From positions 12,655,898 through 12,719,897 of the forward strand of contig CM071844.1 in the NCBI GenBank assembly GCA_036507285.1: a stretch of DNA of 64,000 nt, in the 5' to 3' direction. Below, piece after piece: positions 23,201 to 33,281 of the stretch. Position numbers and translations under genes: made by a program. The stretch is from Trichosanthes cucumerina. Lineage: Eukaryota > Streptophyta > Magnoliopsida > Cucurbitales > Cucurbitaceae. Positions within the stretch are counted from its first letter, which is position 1. Every line of letters starts with the position of its first letter. The notes under the pieces were generated by a model. That model made no database searches. It was not told where the DNA came from and saw only the letters and a list, made by a program, of their open reading frames with translations.

Positions 23201-24328
23201 TTTGAAATCTGACTTTTTTGTTAGGCAATATGGAGTTAAAACTCCAATATGGCATTGAACCTCCTCATACAGAAAGACAGACACGAGTGCTGAGAAAGAA
23301 AATGGGCCAGGCCAAGGCTTATTATGCTGTTGGTTTCTTTTTATTATATATAGATATATTCTCTCATTTTGCGATTGAGCACAACCGAGAAGAAAAATCA
23401 GAGCACAGTGCCTTTCGATGTAGAAAAAATATAGTGGTTATTTTTCTAGGTTTGTGTGCATGACAGTGAGTTTTGTGAGAGAAAAGTAGAGTTTTTCTCT
23501 TCTCGGTTTGAGGTATTTCATTTGTTGTTGATTTCAAGCTATCGGGTTTTGATACCTAGAAGTTAATAATCTTTGTTGGACTATTGAGAGTTGAAGGCTC
23601 CTTGTAATCTCCCGTTATAGTAGAACCTGCATTTGTAACCCCCCATCTGTGTCAGTCTGAGTCAATAAGAAAACCAAAATAAAAAAATTCAATTTTAGTT
23701 TGGTTCCCAGTGGTTCGATCTTGTCCACTATTAAGTACTACAAGTATTTAATTTTAGATCGGTATTATAAATGTATTTGTTGGAGCCTTCGACAAGGTTT
23801 CATCAAATTGGTGTCATTGTTGGGAAACCACCAATTAAATTGATTTTCTTGATTATTGGTTTTCTTATATAAAAAAAAAAAAAAAATCTATATCTCGTTT
23901 CTTTTTATGACTGACAATTTCAAAGATTCTGGAGGGATTTCTCATACTTCAGTTTCAGGTATGTTGTCTTTAGAGGATTTAGTTAATGAATTTGCTAGCA
24001 GTATTTTTCAGTTTCAAGGGGATACTCGATTCATGATTCAACGGTTGGATGATCAAATCAACCAGTAGGTTGATCTTGTGGCTAGATTAAAGAGTGCTCA
24101 AGAGCATTCTATAGATACACCTGGGGTACAAAGTAGTGAGGTTTACTCTGAATTTGATTCTGGGGTTTGTTTGTCATTTGAGAAACAGCTATGGGAGACA
24201 AAAGACACCGAGCTTCAGTGCTATGAGGTTTAGGTGATAGAGTTGGTGGTCGAAAGACCTGCGTCTGTTCTATCGTATTGTTCTTCCTTATTTTGCGAAT
24301 GTTCTTCTCTGTCACTTGAGTCAGAGTA

Positions 24329-24712
24329 TGTGACGCCCGAGAAAGAGGGGTACATGAATGAACCGAGTCCACATCTGAATGAGATGGATCCTGAGGATAT
24401 GAAAGTATGGTGCCCGAGAAAGAGGGGTACATGCGAGTGACCATGAGGATATGAAAGTATAGTTGAAAAAGGCTTAAAAGAATTGATAGCTACTACCTAT
24501 ACCAACAAGGTGCACCTTCCTTTTCGGTGACTCAATCATAGGAACTCCACAGTTAAGCGTGTTTGGCTTGGAGCAATTCTATGTTGGGTGACCTCTTGGG
24601 AATTTTTCTAGGGAGCATGTGAGTGAGTACAAAGCATGCTGAAAGGACTCCGTGTTGGTTTGTGGGGATAGTGTCTTCACTCTTACAAACAGTCATGGAT
24701 GATATAGTGACG
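24329..24712 (+). mobile_element. Cassandra-like LTR with 5S rRNA-derived core, 3'-truncated
   Basis: It starts TGTGACGCCCGAG and is collinear with the complete LTR at 32296-32704 (opposite strand). Similarity stops at GATATAGTGA near 24712, so the last ~50 bp are lost. The middle resembles plant 5S rRNA. Two GCCCGAGAAAGAGGGGTACA blocks (24334 and 24411) form an internal repeat. LTRs containing 5S sequence are the hallmark of Cassandra retrotransposons. Confidence 0.75.
24540..24615 (+). pseudogene. 5S rRNA-derived segment
   Basis: GGAACTCCACAGTTAAGCGT, then GTTTGGCTTGGAG and GTTGGGTGACCTCTTGGGAA, follow the plant 5S gene order. The internal promoter A box (AGTTAAGCGTG) and C box (GGGTGACCTCTTGGGA) are well kept. 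The 5' third of 5S is missing and the middle element differs, so it is not a functional 5S gene. Confidence 0.8.
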
Positions 24713-27124
24713 TAGAAAAAAATAAAAAGACCTGCATTTCTAGAGCTCATCATATGATGAAGAGGTTGCTCAATGTAGCGAGTTTCATGGACAAGAGAAA
24801 GAATGGGTCCGAGAAATGAGAAAATTTTTTATGTGCCCTGAGACGAGTGCCACACGACAAGTCGAGCAATCGACTATAAAAAATTTCACTTTCTGGCGGC
24901 ACCCAGGCGAAAAATTTATTGCTTTCTTTACTGCTTTTTTTTTTTTTTCTTTTTCGTAATTTAGCTTGTTTTGTTTTCTTTTATAGGGAATAAGGTGACC
25001 TTTGAGGAGCATTTGTATCATTCTTGAAGGAGGTCCTTGTCACCCTACGACCACCGCCTACATGTTTAAAAATTTCAAGGGAGTTTTTTTGTTCCCCTAT
25101 CTTTGTCCTTGCATGCTTTAGATTTTGATATATTAAGAGCATTGCATGATTTAGGTTGGGGGTGAGGTAGTTTAGATTTGATCTTTGATAATTAATTATT
25201 TAGCATGTTTGGTTGATTTTTTGAGCATTTGAGCTCAGACTTATCTGTTGGTTGGTTGTTGTGCTTTTTTCTATGAGTCCTTGAGCGCCTGTGTTCGGAC
25301 TTGTGATTGATTGTGCTAAGCATGGAATTTTTGTGAATTTCGAAATTTTGAGCTTTGATTGATGGACAATTTGGTACCATATTGCATGATTATGAAGTCC
25401 CATGATTTGCTTAGTTAACTAAGTGAATTGTTTTCTATTGGAAGTGTTGAACCAATTGTTCTAATTTGAGCTTATTCTTAAAAATATTTCTTTCTTTTCT
25501 CAAAAATTTTGAGCACGTGTTAACCTCTCTTGCATGTTTTTCGAAGGCCTAGAGTAACTTTATAGGAGCTAGATGTTTCGTGTCAACTCAAAAGGCGTTA
25601 AGCTAGCTTTAGGGATTATTTTTGCATGAAAGTTGTGATGTGAAGCTTAGGAGGAAAAGATGTTTTAATTTACCTAGTAAAAAAAAGAGAGTGAAGAAAA
25701 AAAAGGGCTTAAAAGAAAGATCTTTTTGTGAAAAGAAAAGAAAAGAAAATTAAACTTATTGTGTGTTTATGGACCACTGGTGAAAAGAGTTATTCTTATC
25801 GTGATCAGTTATGCCATCCATCGAGCAACTGCTCTAGATGAGGGTCCCTGCAATAAGTGTGTGTGAAAGCTAGCACCTTTGGAGTAAAAAAAAATAAGTT
25901 TGGACCCAAAAGTTGTTTGAATTTAGGCACTTAAACTTAGCATTACTTGTTTGATTGTTCTTTACTCTTTGGTTAGTACTTTGGCTAGTGTAGAGGGGCC
26001 GAATTGAGGTTCTTATAAACCTACTCCTTGCTTGTAGGAAGTGTGCTTGATAGGTTAATTGCACACACACTCAACAAAAGTTTAGAAAGTTTTTAAAATT
26101 TGCTCATGGGTGAACAGTGCAATGTTCAATACTTTTCCTTTTTACAATTCATTTAGCTTTCCCAAGCATTAGGATTGAGTCATGTAGTGCTTCCATTGAG
26201 TTCTATCTTTGTTTTATCAATTACTTGCTCGAGGACTAGCAAGATTTAGGTTGAGGGTTATGATAGGACTCAATTTTGTGCCTATATTTTGTACCTAATT
26301 CTAGCTAGTTGTAACAATTCAATCTTCTCCATATCACTATATCTTTAAGTCAATAATTTTATATGAGAAACTACTAAACTCAATCATGTGTTGTCTTTAC
26401 TATTCAGTTTTTTGTTGATGGACCCTATGTGGAGGTACTCAAATTGGATCAATGATCGATTTCTAGGTTTCATCGTAAACTTAATTTGTTACTTTCAATT
26501 ACGTAAATCAATAGTTTCCTCCCCATTTCCTACCTAAACTAGGATTTCGACCCCACATGGAAAATTGACATCTCTACCTGTAATCTCTAATTATAGTAGA
26601 ATTTGCAATTGCAGAAGACTAGATTTAGTCCCGAGTTTAAAGTGAACCAGTGTAACTTCCGATCCTCTTCCTCTTTTTTTCTATCTCTTTTATATTTTTT
26701 ATTTATTGTGGCTCTAATTTGTTAGCTTATTCGGTGGAATGGAAGAATCTAATATTGTGATATTATTATATTATTGTTATTATTTTCTTCCTAGCACTTT
26801 TAATTGATTTATTAGTTTAGTTTGAAGTTTCAATGGACTGAACTTAATGATTGGTTGATTAAGAGTATAAATTAACTTTTTCCATAAAAGTATTAGTAAA
26901 TAAGTACGGATTTTGAAAACAAAAACATTATGAAAGGAGTTTTGAAAGATGGGCATCTTGATTGGTGCGTTCAAAATATGATAATCCACCATGTCCACTA
27001 GGCATTCTTGATATTTGAGCATCTAATTTTTTTTTTTTTTGTGCAAATTTATCTTTTGTCATTTTTTTTTTTTTTGGTTTTATTAAGCTGCTTATTTAAT
27101 TCAATAAATCAAGTTTACATCATG

Positions 27125-27495
27125 GTATTAAATTTCCGTCGACATGTCGATATTTCCATCGATATTTTCACATGTCCATGGGTTCGACATCGATACTAGG
27201 GGTGAATCGACATTTCCATTATATCGTACAAAATTGATGAAATATTAAAGAAAATTACAGCAAAATGTAACATAATGTGAATATAATATTATGATAAGAA
27301 TTTTAACTCATTTGAAAAGGGTTGAAGGTTTATTTTCTAATTTAAATATATTTTTAAAATTTTTTGTTTTTTTTTTTTAAATTTTCCAAAAATATCCATC
27401 GACATCGATATTTTATCGATATTTCCATCGACATTTCCATGAAATTGAGACCTCGATATTTCCATCGATATCGACATTTTAAACCTTGGTTCACA
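27125..27495. repeat. Cluster of CGATATTTCCATCGACAT motifs with inverted ends
   Basis: CGATATTTCCATCGA and close variants recur at both flanks (about 27148-27170 and 27415-27475). TCGACATTTCCAT recurs at 27207 and 27429. The left edge CATGGTATTAAATTTCCGTC and the right edge, read on the other strand (CAAGGTTTAAAATGTCGA), are similar. This suggests a degraded fold-back element. The centre (27215-27385) is AT-rich. Confidence 0.5.
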
Positions 27496-28367
27496 TGCAT
27501 ATTTAAATACCAAATTTACATTTGGTTTTCTATAAAAAAAAATCTAAATTGGATTGATACATTAAACAAAGCATAAAAATTGATACGGATAATTCTAGAC
27601 CTAAAGAATAAGCTCAATAAGGAGAAATCATGAGCATAACCAATATAAAATGTGCCCAATATTGAATCATGTATGGTATACCAAGCTAGAAAACAAGAGG
27701 AAAAGAAAGGAATTGGGTCGCCTTTCCTAGGCCTCATGTCAAGGTCGTTGCACGCCCTCAAGTTCAGGGCGCCTTCGATTGGTTCAGTTTGATTTTTTCT
27801 TGACCTAATTCGTGAAAGAAATGAAAAAATTCTAGGTGATTTCTATTTAAATATTACTTTGCAACCTAAAGAATGTAAAAAAATTTTCCTTATATTTGAA
27901 ACCTTTGCTAGATACAATTTCTTTAATATAATTTAAGCATCTAAGCTAGTGTGGATAGCACCACATTGGTATACAATTTTTCTTTTTTGCAGGTCACATC
28001 TTTCTCTCAAAATACAAATTTACCGTTGTTGTCATGTGAAGGTAAGATGAGACTTCTCTCCCTATCCAAATTTTGACGACAATAAAAATTAGTCAAATCA
28101 TCTTTAGATGGAATGCTAATTTCATTAATTTAAAATTACTAAAAACTTCAATATATGAATTACAAAAATCGACTCTTTAATTATACGAGTTGTTATATAA
28201 TCATACCCTTAAATTTTCAATTTGACAAATCATACCTCTAAATTAGATGATGTTTTAGGTTATGCACCTTATAATACATAAAGGTTTAACTGTAATAATT
28301 TTGTAAGTTTAAAAAAGTGATTAATTAAATTAAAAATTACAGATGAGCGTGATTGTAATAACTCTTA

Positions 28368-28494
28368 GGGGCTGTTTAGAAACTATTATAACTTCAGACT
28401 AAACAACTCTAGATTTTAAATAATATTATATGATTCCATAAACTATAATAACTCACAGACTATTATAACTCACCAAATGTCCCCAAACAACCTC
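28368..28494. mobile_element. Small PIF/Harbinger-like MITE, TSD TTA
   Basis: The left end is GGGGCTGTTTAG and the right end CCCCAAACAACCTC, imperfect inverted repeats, flanked by TTA on both sides (28365-28367, 28495-28497). It is 127 bp with internal ATTATAACT repeats and no coding capacity. Confidence 0.65.
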
Positions 28495-28768
28495 TTATAG
28501 TTTATGACTAGTTTATTAATATTATGTTATATATGTAAATGTGTCTAAAATGGTTGGAGTAAATTGAATGGATTTATATAGAGAAATGAAATAAAATAAA
28601 TAGAGGAATCCAATGAAATAAATACATATCGAAGTAAGAATCTTGAGAAGATTCCAAAAGAAAGAAAATGGATAAAATAAAAAAGAGGGGTATTTTGGGA
28701 AAAGAAATGACAAAGAGTTCTAAAACTGTACGGACAGTGTCCTCCCTGAGTCATTGTATCTGGATATG

Positions 28769-28798
28769 AATAAATAATTAAATAAATAAATAAATAAA
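28769..28798. repeat. (AAAT)n microsatellite
   Basis: A run of AAATAAATAAATAAATAAA with slight degeneracy at its start. Confidence 0.8.
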
Positions 28799-29233
28799 GT
28801 GAGAAACAAGTTGGGTGCGTTGTTGTTCTAATCCGACTGAGCGCACGCCATGTAAGACAACGCTTTTATTATTCTAAACCACTCTTCCTTACCACCCAAA
28901 CTCCATAAATTAAAAACAAACACACAATTACTTTTTTTTCCCTAAAATTTATGTTCTTAATTTATTTTTCGATTTAATAATTAGGGGAATATTCTTAATT
29001 TTCATATAATTACAAAATTGAAGCATGTTATTTGTTTTTAAAAATTAAACTTATAAACACTATTTCCTTTTTCTTTTGAATTTAAACTAGGCAGATGATT
29101 TTTCTTAAATTTTTTGATAATTACCTAAGAATTCAAATGTGTATAAAAGAATTTGTCCAATTAAGTGAGAAAACAAACATAATTTTTAAATACACAAAAC
29201 TGAAAAGCTAAGGCCTCACTCAATAACTGTGTA

Positions 29234-29850
29234 GGTCCCGTTTGATAACCATTTGGTTTTTAGTTTTTGGTTTTTGAAAATTAAGCCTAAAAATACTGCT
29301 TCTACCAATAATTTTTTATGTTTTCTTATCTACTTTGTACCTATGTTTTCAAAAATCAAGCTAAGTTTTGAAAACTAAAAAAAAAATAGTTTTCAAAAAC
29401 TTGTGTTTTATTTTTTAAATTTGGCTAGAAACTTAAATGGTACCTCAAGAAAGATGGAAATCATCATAGAGAAGATGAAGAGAAATTGTGAAAAATTAAG
29501 CATAATTTTCAAAAACGAAAAAATAAAAACTAAGGCCCCGTTTGATAACCATTTTGTTTTTGGTTTTTAGTTTTTGAAAGTTAAACTTATTTTAACCTAA
29601 TTTCTCTACAATAGAGATCATCTCCCTTAAGTAAGCATTTAAACTCTTAGCCAAATTCTAAAAACAAAATCAAGTTTTTGAAAACTACTTTTTTTAGTTT
29701 TCAAAAGTTAACTTTGTTTTTGAAAACATAGGTACAAAGTAGATAAGAAAACATATAAACTCATTGATAAAAATAGTATTTTTAGGTTTAAATTTAAAAA
29801 CAAAAAACAAAATGGTTATCAAACGGGCCTAAATGGTTACCAAACAGGGC
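29234..29850. mobile_element. Fold-back MITE (family 1) containing a nested copy
   Basis: The outer copy starts GGTCCCGTTTGATAACC at 29234. Its right end resumes after the inner copy as ATGGTTACCAAACAGGGC (to 29850). Between them sits a complete second member at 29534-29829 (GGCCCCGTTTGATAACC to GGTTATCAAACGGGCC) with TAA on both sides. The insertion target was a TAA inside the outer copy. Confidence 0.75.
29534..29829. mobile_element. Fold-back MITE (family 1), inner copy, TSD TAA
   Basis: 296 bp with clean ends, GGCCCCGTTTGATAACC and GGTTATCAAACGGGCC, flanked by TAA (29531-29533 and 29830-29832). The best-preserved member of the family here, and a good reference for the others. Confidence 0.85.
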
Positions 29851-30101
29851 TTTAGTTTTTTGTTTTTGAAAATTAAGTTTGTTTTCTAATGATTTGTATA
29901 CCATGGATTTTTTTTGTTATCTTTTTCCGAGTTAACATTTGAATTTTTTGTTATATTCTTAAAACAAAAATAAGTTAACTATTTTGTTTAGTTTTCCAAA
30001 CTAGTTTTTGAAAATATTGGTAGAAAGTAGATAACATAACCAAAAAAACTCATAAGTAGAAATAGTATTAATAGCTTAATTATCAAAAACCAAAAATTAA
30101 G

Positions 30102-30407
30102 GTTTCGTTTGATAATCATTGGATTTTTTGTTTTCAGCTTTTGAAAATTATACTTGTTTTTCCACAATTTCTCTTCATCTTTTCTACAATGATTTCCATC
30201 TTTTTTTGAGGTGTCATTTAAGTTTCTAGCCAAATTTCAAAAACAAAAATTACCTTTTGAAAACTATTTTTTTAGATTTCAAAACTTAACTTAGTTTTTG
30301 AAAATATAGTTATAAAGTAGATAAGAACATAGAACTTCATTGATAAAAATAGTATTTTTAGGCGTACTTTTTAAAAATAAAAAAACTAAATGATTATCAA
30401 ACAGAAC
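30102..30407. mobile_element. Fold-back MITE (family 1), TSD TAA-like
   Basis: The left end is GGTTTCGTTTGATAATC preceded by TAA; the right end is GATTATCAAACAGAAC followed by GTA. Flanking pieces (29851-30101 and 30408-30475, the latter with ATGATTATCAAATCAGAC) look like halves of an older member split by it. Confidence 0.7.
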
Positions 30408-30947
30408 GTAAAAAACTAAATACTAAATGATTATCAAATCAGACAAAATCATTATCAAACTAGACTTAATTTGAAGATACGTCATTAGGATTGGAATTTT
30501 TTTTTGTTGAAACTGGTGAGTTTCCTTTTTTTCTAGATATATTCAATATTCGATCTTGTGTATTAATTATTTTTTTTTCAAATTCATTACTTTGATGCAT
30601 TGATTTATTAGAGTTTGATTTTCATTGAGAGTAGTAAGCATTGAGAGAGTTTTTATGTTTTTTTTTAAAATTAATGGGGGAATGTAATGGAATTCAAATC
30701 TAACAAGGTAAAAATGGTAAAAATTCTACAGATTTAAAATTAAACTCAATGAAATGGAAAGTTTATGTTAGAAATTGATTAACTTTAATGTCAAGTTGGG
30801 AAAAAGTTGAACTTCCCCCCAAAAGAGATATAATTTATGTGATCCAAATGAAAATTAGTAGCCTCCTAAGTCCTATCTTCTCTTTAGGTATCTTTAAAAT
30901 CATTTTTTTAATTTCATCGTTTACTATTGAACAAATAAATGATAATA

Positions 30948-31053
30948 ATCGCCAACAAGAGCTTAACTCAAATGACATTAAGTATGACTCATGACTAAGA
31001 GGTCGTGAGTTCAAATCCTCATCCCCAATGGTTGATGTACTAAAAAAATAAAT
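30948..31053 (+). mobile_element. tRNA-derived SINE with 15-bp target duplication
   Basis: The 15-mer AAATAAATGATAATA occurs at 30933-30947 and 31054-31068. The body has an A-box-like segment (CTCAAATGACATTAAG), a B box (GAGTTCAAATCC, near 31007-31018) and a GTTGATGTACTAAAAAAA tail. These are the features of a LINE-mobilised pol III SINE. Relatives lie at about 34749 (minus), 63172, and split at 3150/13603. Confidence 0.85.
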
Positions 31054-31068
31054 AAATAAATGATAATA

Positions 31069-32290
31069 GAGAAAATAGGAAATGGGGGAAGAAAATTACA
31101 TGAAAGACTCTTTTCAAGCACATTGATGTGATTTGACCAAAAACGAGTTATCCGTACAAAAACTCCAAATGGGGACCACACCAAAGGTAAATAGGTTTTT
31201 AAATTTTAGAAGCTTAATATGAAATTTCGAAATTTATGGACCATAACAATATATTTTAAAAATATATTTTTAAAATATAATTTGAAAACCAGGAAAATCC
31301 TTGAATAAGTAAGTTAGTCTGTACTCTGTACTTCGAAATTTATGGACCATTCAAATATATTTTTTTAAAAAAGTTGCATAAATTAATCTTTTTCTTTTTT
31401 AGTACAAGTGGGGGTTAAAAAATAGGAAAGAGAAAACGAATCAAAGTCCATCCTCTTTTCATCCGTTTTTTTTTTTTTTTTTTTCCTTCTCACGAATTAT
31501 TTTACATTTCTTAAGAATAAATTACATGTTTAATTTCTGTAGCATAACTTTTAACTTTAATTTAGTGTAGCACTCATTATAAAATTAGTTAAATGCTTCG
31601 TCTAAAAAGTATCTTACGTTCATTTTATTTGTTTTTTGAATTTGTCAAAACAATGAGTTCACTACCCCTGTAAGATGGAGGGACTTTCAAGATAAAAAAT
31701 TCCTAAAAAGAACTTTTAATTGGTAAAAACACTTCTTATTTCTCTAAAATTTTTAGTAAACATTACCAATTCTTGAAAAATTACTTTTAATCAAATATTC
31801 ATGAGTATTTAAAAGACAAGTGAAGCATATATACAATGTATTTTTAAAAGAAAATAAAGGAGAGAAGAAAAATTGAAGTGGGGTTTTCCCTGTTGACCAA
31901 CATATTTTTTTCCAACCATTTTTACTTATTAACTAAAAAACTTAATTACACTTTTCATCTTACTAGTTACTACTATGTATCCTAAGGATAAAATTTAATT
32001 TTTATCAGATTTATCTTATTCTTGATAAATTTTGAAATGTTAAAACACATGAATATACCAAGAAGCAAGAGCTAAAAAACTACCAACTAAACAATTTTTT
32101 TAGAATAATTTGTGTGTATTTATGTTGGAAGTGCAACAAAGTTTCACATCCACTAGACAAGGAGAAAATCATGGGTTTATAAGTGAGCGACATTATCTTT
32201 ATTGGTATGAAAATCTTTTGGGGTGAAACCAAAAGGCAAGTTATATGAAGGTGTATGCTCAAGGTGGACAATATCATACCACTATAGAGA
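31069..32290. other. AT-rich intergenic DNA
   Basis: CGAAATTTATGGACCAT recurs at about 31227 and 31336. A long poly-T tract lies near 31468-31485. No gene-like signal. Confidence 0.5.
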
Positions 32291-32295
32291 TATGT

Positions 32296-32704
32296 TGTAA
32301 TGCCCTATGCCAAGGATCTCCTGCGATCTGACTCACTATATCATCTATGACTGCTTGTAAGAGTGAAGATACTATCCCCACAAACCAACACGGGGTCCTT
32401 TCAATGTTTTTTGTCCTTACTCACATGCTCCTTAGGAAATACTCCGGAAGTCACCCAACATAGAATTGCTCCAAGCCAAACATGCTTAACTGTGGAGTTC
32501 AACTACCAAAAAGGAAGGTACACCTTATTGGTATAAGTAGTAGCTATCAATTCTTTTATGTCTTTCTCAACTATACTTTCATATCCTCATGGTCACTCGC
32601 ATGTATCTCTCTTCCTCGGGCACCATACTTTCATATCATCGGAATCACTCTCATTCAGATGTGGACTTGGTTGATTTATGTACCTCTCTTCTTTAGGCGT
32701 CACA
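32296..32704 (-). mobile_element. Cassandra-like solo LTR, TSD TATGT
   Basis: On the minus strand it runs TGTGACGCC...GGGCATTACA, 409 bp. The pentamer TATGT flanks it on both sides (32291-32295 and 32705-32709). Its centre contains a 5S rRNA-like segment in the same orientation as the LTR (+ coordinates about 32437-32505). No primer site or second LTR adjoins, so it is a solo LTR. Confidence 0.85.
32437..32505 (-). pseudogene. 5S rRNA-derived segment in Cassandra-like LTR
   Basis: On the minus strand GAACTCCACAGTTAAGCAT, then GTTTGGCTTGGAG and GTTGGGTGACTTCCGGAG, follow plant 5S rRNA. The A-box region is well kept; the C-box region is more altered than in the copy at 24540. Confidence 0.75.
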
Positions 32705-33042
32705 TATGTGGAGGTTCGTTTTCCAGCAGTATGGTGGAGAGCGACTCTCTAAAGCTTTTTCACTACAAATTTTAGAAGTAGGTTCACATTTGTATTCTTT
32801 TGTTGTACGTATTAAAATGAATATTATTTAACTAATTTTGATAAAAAGTAACCTCAAACTTATTATATAGATGAATTTTAAATTCTATTAAAATTAGATA
32901 AACTAAAAATAAACATTTAAAAGCTTAATAACTTTCTAATAAACATCTCTACACTTTTCAAAGCAAAATATAATTGAAGCTCATATATAAAAAGTTGAGA
33001 ACAAGGGGTAAGTAAATATGATCGGCAGCGGCAGCGGGAAAG

Positions 33043-33062
33043 GAAGAAGAGAGAGAGAAAGT
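33043..33062 (+). promoter_or_regulatory. GA-rich element upstream of the bHLH gene
   Basis: A GGAAGAAGAGAGAGAGAAAG run about 220 bp before the start codon. GA repeats are bound by plant BPC proteins. A role here is inference. Confidence 0.35.
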
Positions 33063-33170
33063 GGTAACATCAACGTCAAGTAAGATTATCAAAGCCCTTA
33101 GACGTTGCCTCAATAAGCAAAAGCATCTATTTAAATATTTATTATTTAATTTCCATTTATTTTATTACCT

Positions 33171-33178
33171 ATAAAAGT
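33171..33178 (+). promoter_or_regulatory. Probable TATA box of the bHLH gene
   Basis: TATAAAAG lies 111 bp before the ATG at 33282. Transcription would start near 33200, giving a pyrimidine-rich 5' leader of about 80 nt, ordinary for plants. A long TTTAAATATTTATT stretch lies further upstream. Confidence 0.5.
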
Positions 33179-33281
33179 ACTTTGTTATTGCTGTTTTTCC
33201 ATTCGCTTTCCTTTCCCCCAATCTCAATCTCTGCTTTATATTTTCATTTCTTCGTACAGATCCCTCTCCTAAATCCGCCAT

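Larger units (their letters stand above)
23200..26960 (+). mobile_element. Decayed Ty3/gypsy remnant (Tat/Athila-like layout)
   Basis: A possible 5' LTR ends near 23808. After it, TTGGTGTCATTGTTGGG resembles a degraded tRNA-Asp primer site (TGGCGCCGTTGCCGGGG), as used by Tat/Athila elements. An open stretch from ATG 23908 (SGMLSLEDLVNEFASS) carries no recognisable domain. CTCGAGGACTAGCAAGATTT followed by GGTTGAGGGTTATGATAGG at about 26230-26262 resembles the polypurine/LTR junction of this lineage. CTGTAATCTC...TATAGTAGAA recurs in both putative LTRs (about 23602 and 26579). No pol motifs were seen. The lineage call is tentative. Confidence 0.5.

Noticed and set aside
23218..23463. 81-codon frame as a gene
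   Set aside because: It lies in a putative decayed LTR, has no domain and no supporting splice or promoter context.
24540..24615. A functional 5S rRNA gene
   Set aside because: The 5' third is missing, the middle differs, and the segment is embedded in an LTR-like repeat found twice.
31007..31018. tRNA gene suggested by the B box
   Set aside because: No cloverleaf can be drawn; the B box belongs to a SINE with a 15-bp target duplication and poly-A tail.
32482..32775. 97-codon frame on the + strand
   Set aside because: It runs antisense through the Cassandra-like LTR and out of it; no similarity to proteins I know.
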